From NCBI GenBank assembly GCA_903840355.1, contig CAIMFJ010000005.1, forward strand, positions 558,001 to 622,000: DNA of 64,000 nucleotides. The letters are read 5' to 3'. The position numbers and the translations under genes were made by a program. Below are positions 55,402-64,000 of this stretch, in pieces. The notes below the pieces were generated by a model. The model searched no databases. It saw only the letters and a program-made list of their open reading frames with translations, and had not been told where the DNA came from. How positions within the stretch are numbered: the first letter of the stretch is position 1; each line of letters opens with the position of its first letter. The stretch is from an uncultured Opitutia bacterium. Its GTDB lineage: Bacteria > Verrucomicrobiota > Verrucomicrobiia > Opitutales > UBA953.

Positions 55402-57858
55402 ATGCCCCATCGCTGGATTTGTTTATTCGCAAGTGTTTGGTGCGGCCTCGCCGCGTTAGCCGAAAACCCCGCCCTGGAATTCGCAGGTCCGGCTCCTGGC
55501 GAAGCTCATGCGACGCAACAGGGGCAAACCTTCACTCTGGAAAACCATGCCTTGGCGGCGACGTGGCAACAAGATGGCAAGGTTTTGCGACTGGCTGCAC
55601 TCACCAATAAATTAACCGGCGAAACGTTCCCCCAACTCGGGACCGAACTGTTTCGTCTTACCACGCAAACCACCCCTCCCAGCGATGGCACTTTTCCCGT
55701 CGAAATCAGCCTTACGCCTGAGCGGGTAATTGTCCGCGCGACGCGTGCTGGCAAATTACTGGGCGAGATTGCGAGCTTTCCGCGCAGTGATTTCCCGGGC
55801 AACCCACGTTTGATTCGAGTCGGAAAAATGAACCTAAAAGCCGAAGCTAAGGACAGCGGAGGCGAAGCCGGCTCACTCGGAGAATGTCGAATCCTCCAGG
55901 TCACCGTAGCCCCTAACACGACCCGAGACTTCACCTTCAAAGCCGCGGCTAACCGTGCCACGGTTCAAGAATTCCCGTGGACGAATGGAAGCAACCCCTT
56001 CAGTGCCCGCATCGATAAAGGGACTGATAGTGCCATGTCATGGTCTCCGGCCGTGGCTCTCATTTGGGAAGACGGCCAACGTTTCCTGCTCGTCGGCGTC
56101 CGCGATCAACGTGGTACTTTTAATATTACGACAGCAAAGGGCGAACAAATCATCGCTCCCCACTTCGCCGAATTCCCCCAAGGGAATTTACCAGCGTCAA
56201 GTTTCTCCCTGCAAAGTCCACCCACTATCCAACGGGTAGCTCAAGGTTTTTCTATCACGGCACGTCTCCAACACCCTTCTGGTCTGCAAGCCCAATGGTC
56301 TGCGGAATTACATCACGAGGCCAATTACTTGCGCCAAACGCTGCAACTGAGTAACCCCCAAAACACCCAACGGCTTTATGGCATCGAATTCCTCGATGTG
56401 CAAATCCCCCAAACTCAAACCATCGGCAAAGTACCTGGCTGCCCGCTCGCAGGGCATGGTTTCTTCTTTGGCATCGAAATGCCAGGGTCCGAAAATCAAG
56501 TCACCGCCGAGCACGCTCGCAGCGCCTTTGCTTGCACGTTAGATATTTCACCGACGCAGACTTACCACTTTGGTTCCGCCACAGGCATCGCCGCCGAAGG
56601 CCAATTACGACGGGGCTTTCTCCGCTACCTGGAACTTGAACGTGCCCGACCCAGTCAACCTTTTCTCCACTATAATGGTTGGTATGATTTGGGTTATGGC
56701 GTCGATGAAGCTAAGATGCTGCAAGTGGTGCAGGACTATGATCGTGAGTTAGTCAAAAAACGCGGCGTACCCGTCCAAGCCTACCTGATTGATGATGGCT
56801 GGGACGCCCCTAATCAGGGATTGTGGGTCGAAAACCCGAAACGTTTTCCGCAAGGCTTTGCGGGCACGAAAAGTAAATTTGCGGCTTATAACGCCCACTT
56901 GGCGATTTGGATTTCCCCTTTAGGCGGCTACGGTGGTGCCAACGAACGCACGGCCCATGCCCAGAAAATGGGCCTCATTCCCCCGGGGGCCAAACTCGAC
57001 CTTTCTTATCCCAAATATCACGAGTGGTTTGAAAACCGTTGTCTGGAATTAATGCACACGGGAGGCGTCAACGCCTTTAAATGGGATAAAGCTGGCGAGG
57101 GCGTGAGTCCCCACTTCATGGCCCTGCTCGATGTCGCCCAACACCTCCGTCATGAAAACCCCCAACTGTTTATCAACGTAACCGTCGGCACCTGGCCATC
57201 GCCATTTTGGCTTAATCACATCGACACCACTTGGCGCAACGGCACTGCCGATGTCGGCTGGAGCGGCAAAGGCGATGATCGCGAAAAGTGGCTCACCTTC
57301 CGCGATGGTTCCTGTTGGCAAAAATTTGTCCAAGCTTCCCCACTCTACCCTCTAAATTCAGTCATGCACCACGGCATCGTGCACGGACGAGCCTTCCAGG
57401 GCGATAAGGTCGGTAAATCAGGCAATAACCTAAAAAATGAAATTCGCTCCTACTTTGCCAATGGGGCTTCGCTACAAGAACTTTATATCACGCCTTCGAT
57501 GATGACGCCGACTTCGTGGGATCAGTTAGCCGAGTCTGCTAAATGGGCCCACGCCCACGCTGATGTCTTACGCGATGCACACTGGGTTGGAGGCAATCCG
57601 CTCAAACTAGAGCCCTATGGTTATGCCGCCTGGAATAGCCACGAAGCGACGTTAATGCTGCGCAACCCTGATGACCAAAGTCGGACCATCGAACTCGAAA
57701 GCACCGCAGTCTTCGATATCCCGACTACCCAAAAGACCACCCTGACCTTAAAGACGCCTTACGGCGACCAACGGATTAAACAGTTAACCATCCCCGCAGA
57801 CCACCAAGTGACCGTAGAATTAGCCCCCTTTGAAGTTCTGGTTTTCAGCACGCAGTAG
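55402..57858 (+). CDS. secreted GH36-like (alpha-galactosidase superfamily) glycoside hydrolase
   Basis: An 818-aa exported protein (signal about 1-20). The first about 420 residues are a beta-sandwich. A TIM barrel follows with H-Y-N-G-W-Y-D-L-G, A-Y-L-I-D-D-G-W-D (D464, D465) and F-K-W-D-K with D562 as probable nucleophile, in the order expected of clan GH-D (GH27/36). A C-terminal beta domain ends the protein. The match to a specific GH family is weak; a related GH31/GH101-type enzyme is possible. It starts a same-strand run of exported sugar-related genes. Confidence 0.75.
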   Translation: MPHRWICLFASVWCGLAALAENPALEFAGPAPGEAHATQQGQTFTLENHALAATWQQDGKVLRLAALTNKLTGETFPQLGTELFRLTTQTTPPSDGTFPVEISLTPERVIVRATRAGKLLGEIASFPRSDFPGNPRLIRVGKMNLKAEAKDSGGEAGSLGECRILQVTVAPNTTRDFTFKAAANRATVQEFPWTNGSNPFSARIDKGTDSAMSWSPAVALIWEDGQRFLLVGVRDQRGTFNITTAKGEQIIAPHFAEFPQGNLPASSFSLQSPPTIQRVAQGFSITARLQHPSGLQAQWSAELHHEANYLRQTLQLSNPQNTQRLYGIEFLDVQIPQTQTIGKVPGCPLAGHGFFFGIEMPGSENQVTAEHARSAFACTLDISPTQTYHFGSATGIAAEGQLRRGFLRYLELERARPSQPFLHYNGWYDLGYGVDEAKMLQVVQDYDRELVKKRGVPVQAYLIDDGWDAPNQGLWVENPKRFPQGFAGTKSKFAAYNAHLAIWISPLGGYGGANERTAHAQKMGLIPPGAKLDLSYPKYHEWFENRCLELMHTGGVNAFKWDKAGEGVSPHFMALLDVAQHLRHENPQLFINVTVGTWPSPFWLNHIDTTWRNGTADVGWSGKGDDREKWLTFRDGSCWQKFVQASPLYPLNSVMHHGIVHGRAFQGDKVGKSGNNLKNEIRSYFANGASLQELYITPSMMTPTSWDQLAESAKWAHAHADVLRDAHWVGGNPLKLEPYGYAAWNSHEATLMLRNPDDQSRTIELESTAVFDIPTTQKTTLTLKTPYGDQRIKQLTIPADHQVTVELAPFEVLVFSTQ

Positions 57859-57880
57859 ACTCGCTAGCTACTAAAACCCA

Positions 57881-57907
57881 TTGCCAGCCTCGTTTCTTTA
57901 ATAAAAC
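57881..57907 (+). promoter_or_regulatory. candidate promoter of the DUF1080 gene
   Basis: TTGCCA (57881-57886), 15-base spacer, TAAAAC (57902-57907), 15 bases before the ATG at 57923. It has the same short-leader geometry as several other candidates here. Confidence 0.35.
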
Positions 57908-57922
57908 TGCCGGCACCCCTTC

Positions 57923-58879
57923 ATGAAATACCTCAGCCTCTTCCTCTTCGTCGCGGCCTTGAAAGCCGCGGATGCACCCAACGCCAAAACCGCAGAACCC
58001 GAAGCCTTCTTAACGATTGAAGCCGCGGGCCAAGAATACTGGCTGCAAGGCGAGTTTCAGGCGGATAAGCTAGGCGTTGATGTCATCAACCTCGGGAAGG
58101 GTAAATTCCATGCGGTGATTTTCCAGGATGGCCTGCCGGGCAGTGGTTGGGATGCAAGTAAGAAAATTGAAGTCGACGGGCAACGCGACGGGAACGTTGT
58201 CAACTTTCAAGGAGCTTGGAATGGTCAACTGAAAGACCAAACTCTTTCATTAAAAAACCCCCAAGGCGTGGTGGTAGAACTCAAGCGCATCGAACGACAC
58301 AGTCCGACAGAAGGGGCTCCAGCCCCTCAAGGTGCGGTCATCCTCTTTGATGGCAAAAACGCTGACGCTTGGAAAAATACGGTCGTCGATGAGCGCCATT
58401 GGCTACGTTGCGGGGGCCGTACCTTACAAAAATTCAAAGACTGCGCCCTTCACCTCGAATTCTATTTACCACTCAAGCCGCTCGCTCGTGGCCAAGGACG
58501 AGCCAACAGCGGCGTCTACAACCAAGATCGCTATGAAGTCCAAGTACTCGATTCCTTTGGCCTCCGCGGGCTGGATAACGAGTGTGGCGGCATCTACCAA
58601 CAATATGCGCCGTTGGTAAACATGTGCTACCCTCCCTTGCAGTGGCAGACCTACGACATTGACTTTACTGCGGCACGCTTTGGAGCTGACGGCAAGAAAA
58701 CCAGCAATGCCATCATAACCGTCCGGCACAATGGCGTGCTCGTCCAAGACCATGTGTCGCTTAAACACCAAACACCCGGTAGCGGTCTGAACGAAACCGA
58801 CACCCCTGGCCCCATCTACTTACAAGAACACGGCAACCCCGTTTACTACCGCAATATTTGGCTCGTCGAAAAACCGTAA
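57923..58879 (+). CDS. secreted DUF1080 (3-keto-disaccharide hydrolase) family protein
   Basis: A 318-aa exported protein (signal about 1-16, ending L-K-A-A-D-A). The DUF1080 domain (about 135-316) has I-L-F-D-G-K-N and R-A-N-S-G-V-Y-N-Q-D-R-Y-E-V-Q-V-L-D-S, the family hallmark, and ends N-P-V-Y-Y-R-N-I-W-L. Members have a laminarin-like beta-sandwich and some hydrolyse 3-keto-glycosides. The N-terminal about 130 residues are a small beta domain. A partner that makes a 3-keto sugar could be the PVC-type dehydrogenase encoded downstream (inference). Confidence 0.87.
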   Translation: MKYLSLFLFVAALKAADAPNAKTAEPEAFLTIEAAGQEYWLQGEFQADKLGVDVINLGKGKFHAVIFQDGLPGSGWDASKKIEVDGQRDGNVVNFQGAWNGQLKDQTLSLKNPQGVVVELKRIERHSPTEGAPAPQGAVILFDGKNADAWKNTVVDERHWLRCGGRTLQKFKDCALHLEFYLPLKPLARGQGRANSGVYNQDRYEVQVLDSFGLRGLDNECGGIYQQYAPLVNMCYPPLQWQTYDIDFTAARFGADGKKTSNAIITVRHNGVLVQDHVSLKHQTPGSGLNETDTPGPIYLQEHGNPVYYRNIWLVEKP

Positions 58880-59014
58880 GAATGTCTTAAGGCTGGGTAG
58901 GCGGTCGCTGGGCCCCGTGACGGGTTCGACAAGAGGTTATGACCCTGCTTCGGGCCAAACCTCCCATTTTCTTGCCAAATCGCAACCCGACTGGATTTTA
59001 GGTGTCTGTTAACC

Positions 59015-60262
59015 ATGCCCCTCCGCCCCTCCCTTTTGGGCTGCCTCACCTTGGCAACCCTCCCGTTGCTTGCTGGTGAAGTCAGCTTCACCAAACAAAC
59101 CCTGACCAACGACTTTGTCGCCGAGGGCTGTACGGTCGCCGATTTCGACCACGACGGTCACCTCGACATCGCGGCTGGTCCCTACATCTGGTACGGACCC
59201 GATTTCAAACGGCGTTCCAATTATACCCCAATGCCAGATCACCCCGCAGGCATGACCAAGACACCTTACAACCCGGCCACGGGCTATTCGGATTTCTTCA
59301 TCATGCACAGCTACGACTTCAATGGCGATGGCTGGCCCGACATTTTAGTCTACGGACTTCCCGGCGAACCGGCCTACCTTTACCTCAACCCCCAAGGTAA
59401 AGGCGGCGACTGGGCACGTCATAATATTTTTGATATCGCCGATGGCGAATCCCCCAGCCTCAAAGACCTCAACGGCGATGGTAAACCGGAATTACTCGTC
59501 CACACGAGCGATGCCAAAAAAACCGCCGAAAACAAAGGCGGCGGGCAATTAGGCTTCGCGGAAATCGATTGGCAGCATCCCACCGGTAAAGCTCGCTTCC
59601 ACGCCATCACCCCAAAGTCGCCCGAAAACGGTGCGAAGTATTTTAAATACACCCACGGCTACGGTGCCGGCGATGTCAATGGAGACGGGCGTATCGATAT
59701 CCTCACGAAAGACGGCTGGTTCGAACAACCCGCTGACCTCAGCAAAAATGAACCTTGGGTCTTCCACCCGGCGCACTTCGGCGACGGCGGGGCCCAAATG
59801 TACGTCTTAGATGTCAATGGCGACGGGCGTAACGATGTCATCACGAGCTACAAGGCCCACGGCTACGGTCTGGGCTGGTTTGAACAAAATGCCGACGGTT
59901 CTTTCACGGAACACAAAATCATGGGTTCGACGGCAGCCGAAAATCCTCAAGGCGTTGTCTTCAGCCAAATCCACGCGATGCAAATCGCTGATATCAATGG
60001 CGATGGTCTTCCCGATATTGTCTGTGGCAAACGTCGCTGGGCGCATGGCACCAAAGGTGACGTTGAACCGATGGCCGACCCGGTGCTTTATTGGTTTGAA
60101 TTAAAACGCGACGGCAAGGGCGGTGCGCAATTTATCCCCCACCTGATTGATAATGACAGCGGCGTCGGAACGCAATTTTGGACCGGCGACATCAACGGCG
60201 ATGGCAAAGTCGATATCGTCGTCGCGAACAAGAAGGGTGTCTTTGTATTCACCCAGAAATAA
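59015..60262 (+). CDS. secreted FG-GAP/VCBS repeat protein
   Basis: A 415-aa exported protein (signal about 1-21). Repeats with calcium-binding D-x-N-G-D-G-x-x-D motifs are spread along it: D-F-D-H-D-G-H-L-D, D-F-N-G-D-G-W-P-D, D-L-N-G-D-G-K-P-E, D-V-N-G-D-G-R-I-D, D-V-N-G-D-G-R-N-D, D-I-N-G-D-G-L-P-D, D-I-N-G-D-G-K-V-D. Seven such sites fit a seven-bladed propeller of the FG-GAP type. It is likely calcium-stabilised and binds sugars or proteins. No catalytic residues are recognisable. It lies 38 bases before the PVC-type cytochrome gene. Confidence 0.88.
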   Translation: MPLRPSLLGCLTLATLPLLAGEVSFTKQTLTNDFVAEGCTVADFDHDGHLDIAAGPYIWYGPDFKRRSNYTPMPDHPAGMTKTPYNPATGYSDFFIMHSYDFNGDGWPDILVYGLPGEPAYLYLNPQGKGGDWARHNIFDIADGESPSLKDLNGDGKPELLVHTSDAKKTAENKGGGQLGFAEIDWQHPTGKARFHAITPKSPENGAKYFKYTHGYGAGDVNGDGRIDILTKDGWFEQPADLSKNEPWVFHPAHFGDGGAQMYVLDVNGDGRNDVITSYKAHGYGLGWFEQNADGSFTEHKIMGSTAAENPQGVVFSQIHAMQIADINGDGLPDIVCGKRRWAHGTKGDVEPMADPVLYWFELKRDGKGGAQFIPHLIDNDSGVGTQFWTGDINGDGKVDIVVANKKGVFVFTQK

Positions 60263-60300
60263 TCCCTGCCTCGACAGATCGGATTAAAGTTTTCGTTTCT

Positions 60301-62862
60301 ATGAGCCTCCCCTCGCGACGTTTCCTGCTCACGCTAGGTTTAGCCCTGAGTTTGCCCGTAACCTGGGCCATTAATAAAAACAACGCAGGACCAGCGGATG
60401 CCAAGGTGAAGTTTGAACTGCCGCCGCCCAAACCACTCTCTCCTGAGGAAGAATTAAAAACCTTCCAAGTGCCCAAGGGATTCCACCTCGAGTTAGTGGC
60501 CAGTGAGCCGATGATCGAATCCCCCATCGCCCTCAGCTTCGACGAGCAGGGTCGTATGTACGTGGTCGAAATGCGCGGGTATATGCATGATATGAATGGG
60601 GCGGGAGAAAAAGAACCCACCGGACGGATCTCCTTACTCGAAGACACCCACGGCACGGGCAAAATGGATAAGGCGTCGGTCTTCGTCGACGGGCTCGTCA
60701 TGCCTCGGGCCGTCCTCGCCATGAAAGGGGGAGCGCTGGTAGGAGTGCCTCCTAATTTAACTTTTTATAAAGATACGCAGGGCAAAGGGACGGCCGATGA
60801 AAAGACGGTGGTCGCAAGCGACTTCGGAACGCCCGGCGGCCAACCCGAACACATGGCTAACACCCCCATCGTCGCGATGGATAACTGGATTTATGGGGCG
60901 GCCTACTCGATGCGCCTCAAAGCCACCGGCAACACTTGGCAGCATGGCCCAGGCTTAGGACGTGGTCAATGGGGTCTCTGCCAAGATAATGTCGGTCGGT
61001 TATTTTATAACTATAATTCGGACCTACTGCGAACGGATCTACTTCCCGCCATCGCCTACGCCCGGAATCCCTTGCTCCGCAATGCCCTAGGCATCAACCA
61101 TCAAGTCATCGTCAGTCAAACGGTCTACCCTTCGCACCCGACTCCAGGCGTGAATCGCGGTTACGAAGCACGGTCTCTCCGCCCCGACGGCACTTTAGCA
61201 AATACCACCGCGACTTGCGGTGCGGTCATCTACCGGGGGGCCGCTTACGATAAAGAATATCAGGGTAATGCGTTCGTCCCCGAACCCGCCGCTAATCTAG
61301 TGAAGCGCTTGGTGATTGAAGAAAAAGACGGCGTACTCAAAGGCGTCGACACCGCCAAGGGCATCGATTTCCTGACTTCAACCGACGAGCGGTTCCGTCC
61401 CGTACAATTAGTCAACGGACCCGATGGCTGTATCTACATTGTGGATATGTACCGAGGCATCATTCAGCACACGGCCTTTATTACCCACTACCTGGTTGAA
61501 AACATCAAGGAGCGTAAATTAGAGCAGCCCTATAACCTCGGTCGCATCTGGCGCCTCGTTCCTGACCATCAAACCAACCCGTTAAAAGTCACCGTCCCCA
61601 CGGCCACGGCAGAACGGGTCAAAATGCTAACTCACGCCGATGGCTGGGTGCGCGACACGGCCCAACGTTTATTAGTCGAAAGTGGCGATACTGCCGCGGT
61701 TCCTGCCTTACAGGAACTCGTCCTCCACCACACCCAAGCCCTGACCCGCCTCCATGCCCTGTGGACTTTAGAAGGCCTCAACGCCCTCACGCCTGAAACA
61801 CTTCGAACGGGCCTGCACGATGCGGACCCTCAAGTTAAAGCGGCAGCCATTCGGATGCTCCCCAGCGAGCTTGTGCCCGACCTCTACAACTTAGTCCATG
61901 AGACCGATATCGTTGTCCTCTCGCACCTCGCCATTCGTCTCTCCGCCGCCAACCAACCTGCCGCTGACGAAGCGTTGGCCAACTTGTTGAGTGTACACGG
62001 ACAAAACGCCCTCGTTCGCGAAGGCGCTTTGACAGGCTTACGCGGCCGCGAACACACGATGGCTAAAACCATCGCCCAACATTTTAATCCTAAAAATGCG
62101 GCCGCCAGTGATAGTGCCTTGGAAGGTTTAGCGGCCTTGGTTTCGCAAGCCGGCAAAGCCGGGCCCTTTGAAGACATGTTACAAGTTGCCGCGGACTTAA
62201 CTGGCTCAGCCGACGCGCAAACCGCCCTACTCCGTGGCTTAGCTCAAGGCAGCAATGATGCTAAAGCCAAGAAACCCAAGGTCGTAAAAACATTATGGTT
62301 CACGCAAGCCCCCGCCGCGGTGGCTACCTTAGAGAATACTTTAAGCAAAAATGCTAATAGCCCCGCTGACAAGAGCCTCAAACTCATCCAAGATCGCATC
62401 GCTTGGCCGGGTAAACCAGGTGCTCCGACCCCACCCAAAGTAGTTCCTCTAACGGCTGCACAAAAAGAATTATTCGAAAAAGGTCACAACACGTTCCTAT
62501 CGCTTTGCGCCGCCTGTCACCAACCCCATGGCTTCGGCTTAGATGGACTGGCTCCCCCACTGGTCGACAGCGAATGGGTGCTGGGTAAACCTGAAAACCT
62601 AGTCCGCATCGTTTCTCACGGCCTAGGTGGGCCGATCAGAGTTGGCAATCGGACGTGGGACTTGGCCATGCCACCCTGTCCACAACTTTCTGATGAAGAA
62701 GTTGCCGGCGTGCTCACCTACATCCGACGCGAATGGGAACACACCGCCTCGGCCGTGGAGACGAAACTAGTCCACGACGTGCGCACCCAAGAAACTGGTC
62801 GTACCAATTCTTGGACCGCAGAAGAACTCCGCCCAACCGCTAAGACGGCGACCCAGAAATAA
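60301..62862 (+). CDS. PVC-type membrane-bound dehydrogenase-like protein with cytochrome c domain
   Basis: From ATG at 60301 the protein has 853 aa with a signal sequence (about 1-24). The frame is open further upstream but overlaps the FG-GAP gene. Residues about 45-430 form the Pirellula/Verrucomicrobium dehydrogenase-like propeller (E-E-L-K-T-F-Q-V-P-K-G-F, N-G-P-D-G-C-I-Y-I-V-D-M-Y-R-G-I-I-Q-H). HEAT-like repeats follow (A-L-W-T-L-E-G-L-N-A). The C-terminal cytochrome has C-A-A-C-H at 736-740 and ends shortly after A-M-P-P. It resembles the 9676-12270 product but lacks its discoidin-like tail. Probable periplasmic sugar/alcohol oxidation; substrate unknown. Confidence 0.9.
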   Translation: MSLPSRRFLLTLGLALSLPVTWAINKNNAGPADAKVKFELPPPKPLSPEEELKTFQVPKGFHLELVASEPMIESPIALSFDEQGRMYVVEMRGYMHDMNGAGEKEPTGRISLLEDTHGTGKMDKASVFVDGLVMPRAVLAMKGGALVGVPPNLTFYKDTQGKGTADEKTVVASDFGTPGGQPEHMANTPIVAMDNWIYGAAYSMRLKATGNTWQHGPGLGRGQWGLCQDNVGRLFYNYNSDLLRTDLLPAIAYARNPLLRNALGINHQVIVSQTVYPSHPTPGVNRGYEARSLRPDGTLANTTATCGAVIYRGAAYDKEYQGNAFVPEPAANLVKRLVIEEKDGVLKGVDTAKGIDFLTSTDERFRPVQLVNGPDGCIYIVDMYRGIIQHTAFITHYLVENIKERKLEQPYNLGRIWRLVPDHQTNPLKVTVPTATAERVKMLTHADGWVRDTAQRLLVESGDTAAVPALQELVLHHTQALTRLHALWTLEGLNALTPETLRTGLHDADPQVKAAAIRMLPSELVPDLYNLVHETDIVVLSHLAIRLSAANQPAADEALANLLSVHGQNALVREGALTGLRGREHTMAKTIAQHFNPKNAAASDSALEGLAALVSQAGKAGPFEDMLQVAADLTGSADAQTALLRGLAQGSNDAKAKKPKVVKTLWFTQAPAAVATLENTLSKNANSPADKSLKLIQDRIAWPGKPGAPTPPKVVPLTAAQKELFEKGHNTFLSLCAACHQPHGFGLDGLAPPLVDSEWVLGKPENLVRIVSHGLGGPIRVGNRTWDLAMPPCPQLSDEEVAGVLTYIRREWEHTASAVETKLVHDVRTQETGRTNSWTAEELRPTAKTATQK

Positions 62863-62907
62863 GTTGCCGTGGCGACATTCGCTCGGCACAGCAAAGGGAA
62901 CTTTGCC

Positions 62908-63681
62908 ATGGATTGGCTCGCCCAAAATACTTTGCTACCCAGCGACCTCGGTCTGCTGGGTCTGGCTTTCTTAGGTGCCATCTGCATCGGACTCTCCAAA
63001 GCGGGGCTGGCTGGCACGGCGACGTTCAATGTCATACTCATGGCTAAAATTTTTGGAGCCAAACCCTCCGTCGGCATCGTCCTCCCGTTACTCGTCACAG
63101 CCGACATCATGGGCTTCTTGCTCAACCGCCAAGGCGGAAGCTGGCGCCAAGTCCTACCCATGGTGCCAGCGGCGATCCTCGGGGTTTTAGTCGGCTGGCA
63201 ATTGCTTACCTACATCGATAACACGAGTGCCCGCTGGCTCATTGGCCTAATCATTTTAGGACTCTTAGCCTTCAACCAAATCCTCGCCCGACGCGAAGAC
63301 CTGTTCCGGGCCTTAACCCAAAATCGCGGTTTTACTTGGGGCATGGGTTTACTGGGCGGCACGACCACAATGCTCGCCAATGCTGCTGGCCCGATCATGA
63401 CCGTTTATTTCTTAGCCCAACGCTGGGATAAAAAAACCTACTTAGGGGTCTTCAGTCGCTTCTTTCTTTTTATTAATCTTTTTAAACTCCCCTTCAGTCG
63501 TCACCTCGGCCTCGTGAATGCGCCCTCCTTGTATACCAATCTGGTCCTGCTACCCGGGGTGGTCGTCGGGATTGGCCTAGGGTGGTGGATTTTGCAAAAA
63601 ATCCCGCAAAAGTATTTTGAAAAAGTCCTAACGGTTCTCACCGCCCTTGCCGCCCTCTGGTTAATCCTGAGCGCCAATTAA
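62908..63681 (+). CDS. TSUP-family (TauE/SafE) membrane transporter
   Basis: From ATG at 62908 the protein has 257 aa (a GTG at 62869 is in frame). There are eight hydrophobic segments in two similar halves, each beginning with a glycine-rich motif (G-A-I-C-I-G-L-S-K-A-G-L-A-G and G-M-G-L-L-G-G-T-T-T-M-L-A-N-A-A-G-P), typical of TauE/SafE. Members export or import sulfite, sulfoacetate or other small anions. The presence of sulfatases nearby makes a sulfur anion attractive, but this is inference. It follows the cytochrome gene closely on the same strand. Confidence 0.88.
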   Translation: MDWLAQNTLLPSDLGLLGLAFLGAICIGLSKAGLAGTATFNVILMAKIFGAKPSVGIVLPLLVTADIMGFLLNRQGGSWRQVLPMVPAAILGVLVGWQLLTYIDNTSARWLIGLIILGLLAFNQILARREDLFRALTQNRGFTWGMGLLGGTTTMLANAAGPIMTVYFLAQRWDKKTYLGVFSRFFLFINLFKLPFSRHLGLVNAPSLYTNLVLLPGVVVGIGLGWWILQKIPQKYFEKVLTVLTALAALWLILSAN

Positions 63682-63817
63682 AGGCCTGCATCAGGGAGGC
63701 CTGCCGCCCCCACCCTCTTTCTATAATATTCGTTCAGAACGGACGCTTGTAGGTTGAAGTTTAGGGTTTTCAGACATCATCAGCACGGGCGACTTACCCC
63801 GCCACACCCTGCCGCTT

Positions 63818-64000
63818 ATGTTTGCCTTTGGTCTCACGATTTTTTGGGGAGCGTTTTTGCTCTTCCTCGTTCAACCCCTTATCGCCCGCTACATCTTACC
63901 GTGGTTCGGCGGAGGACCGGCCGTGTGGACAACCTGCATGCTCTTTTTCCAAATCGTGCTCTTAGGCGGCTACGCCTATGCCCACTTTATCATCAAAACA
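63818..64000 (+). CDS. spermidine-synthase-like membrane protein, N-terminal part, truncated by window edge
   Basis: Sixty-one codons from ATG at 63818 run to the right edge. The hydrophobic start F-W-G-A-F-L-L-F-L-V-Q-P-L-I-A-R-Y with L-P-W-F-G-G-G-P-A-V-W-T-T-C is the conserved first membrane segments of the fused MFS/spermidine-synthase-like proteins. These place a SAM-dependent, polyamine-synthase-like domain after a multi-span membrane part that is not visible here. The leader is C-rich (CACCCTGCCGCTT). Confidence 0.85.
   Translation, partial: MFAFGLTIFWGAFLLFLVQPLIARYILPWFGGGPAVWTTCMLFFQIVLLGGYAYAHFIIKT

Noticed and set aside
58900-58970. tRNA-like stretch with GGGTTCGAC
   Set aside because: The T-loop-like sequence has no matching acceptor or anticodon stems.
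1-64000. CRISPR arrays, insertion sequences, prophage or integron
   Set aside because: No spaced direct repeats, transposase, integrase or phage structural genes are visible.

Overview
The window looks like chromosomal DNA from a member of the Verrucomicrobiota. Three signs support this. There is a 52-aa protein of the Chlamydia/Verrucomicrobia small basic family (43522-43680). There is a DUF1501 + DUF1549/DUF1553 pair, and there are two Pirellula/Verrucomicrobium-type (PVC) membrane-bound dehydrogenase-like proteins with CxxCH haem sites. Sulfatases, DUF1080 and FG-GAP proteins add to the picture. Genes are packed tightly: no gap between genes exceeds about 200 bases, many operon neighbours overlap by ATGA, and several convergent genes touch. 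I found no insertion sequence, prophage or CRISPR array.

Layout. 1-2.5 kb: HupE/UreJ membrane protein (5' end cut by the window), a sulfatase, a glutaredoxin-like protein. 2.6-7.2 kb: a sugar-metabolism operon (mutarotase-like protein, phosphomannose-isomerase-like cupin, TIM-barrel sugar isomerase/epimerase, Gfo/Idh/MocA oxidoreductase) closed by a strong terminator. 7.3-12.3 kb (minus): a secreted protein with an internal duplication, a double-thioredoxin protein and a PVC-type cytochrome. 12.4-16.9 kb: a 1317-aa single-module NRPS with six membrane segments and three hexapeptide-repeat domains (architecture of poly-lysine synthetase, Pls/PosA), translationally coupled to a diverged candidate phosphopantetheinyl transferase. 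16.9-20.3 kb: DUF1501/DUF1549 pair. 20.5-29.4 kb: MdtB/MdtC-type RND pumps plus outer-membrane factor, with the MdtA-type adaptor inverted and convergent. 29.4-36.1 kb: DUF6807, GH128-like hydrolase, class-C serine hydrolase, and a large TIM-barrel/propeller/azurin fusion. 36.1-41.5 kb: a flavoprotein, a small acidic protein, and a glucarate catabolism operon (kdgD, GudP-type transporter, gudD). 41.5-48.9 kb: NERD-helicase, small basic protein, leuA, a Tgt-MnmC-type fusion behind a structured leader, and a dicarboxylate symporter. 49-55.2 kb: a class-C hydrolase lipoprotein, a second sulfatase, an M60 metallopeptidase, a DoxX-like protein with a Cys-rich tail, a double-CDGSH protein and a pirin. 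55.3-64 kb: tRNA-Pro(CGG), GH36-like glycosidase, DUF1080 protein, FG-GAP protein, second PVC-type cytochrome, TSUP transporter, and the start of a spermidine-synthase-like membrane protein.

Together the genes suggest a heterotroph living on sulfated or uronate-rich polysaccharides and glycoproteins. Exported sulfatases, glycosidases, an M60 peptidase and haem/copper proteins release and oxidise sugars, and cytoplasmic isomerases, oxidoreductases and the glucarate pathway feed central metabolism. The items most worth following up are the Pls-like NRPS/PPTase pair, the fusion of two wobble-base tRNA-modification enzymes behind a structured leader, the azurin-containing fusion, and a window-wide pattern of short pyrimidine-rich leaders in place of Shine-Dalgarno sequences.
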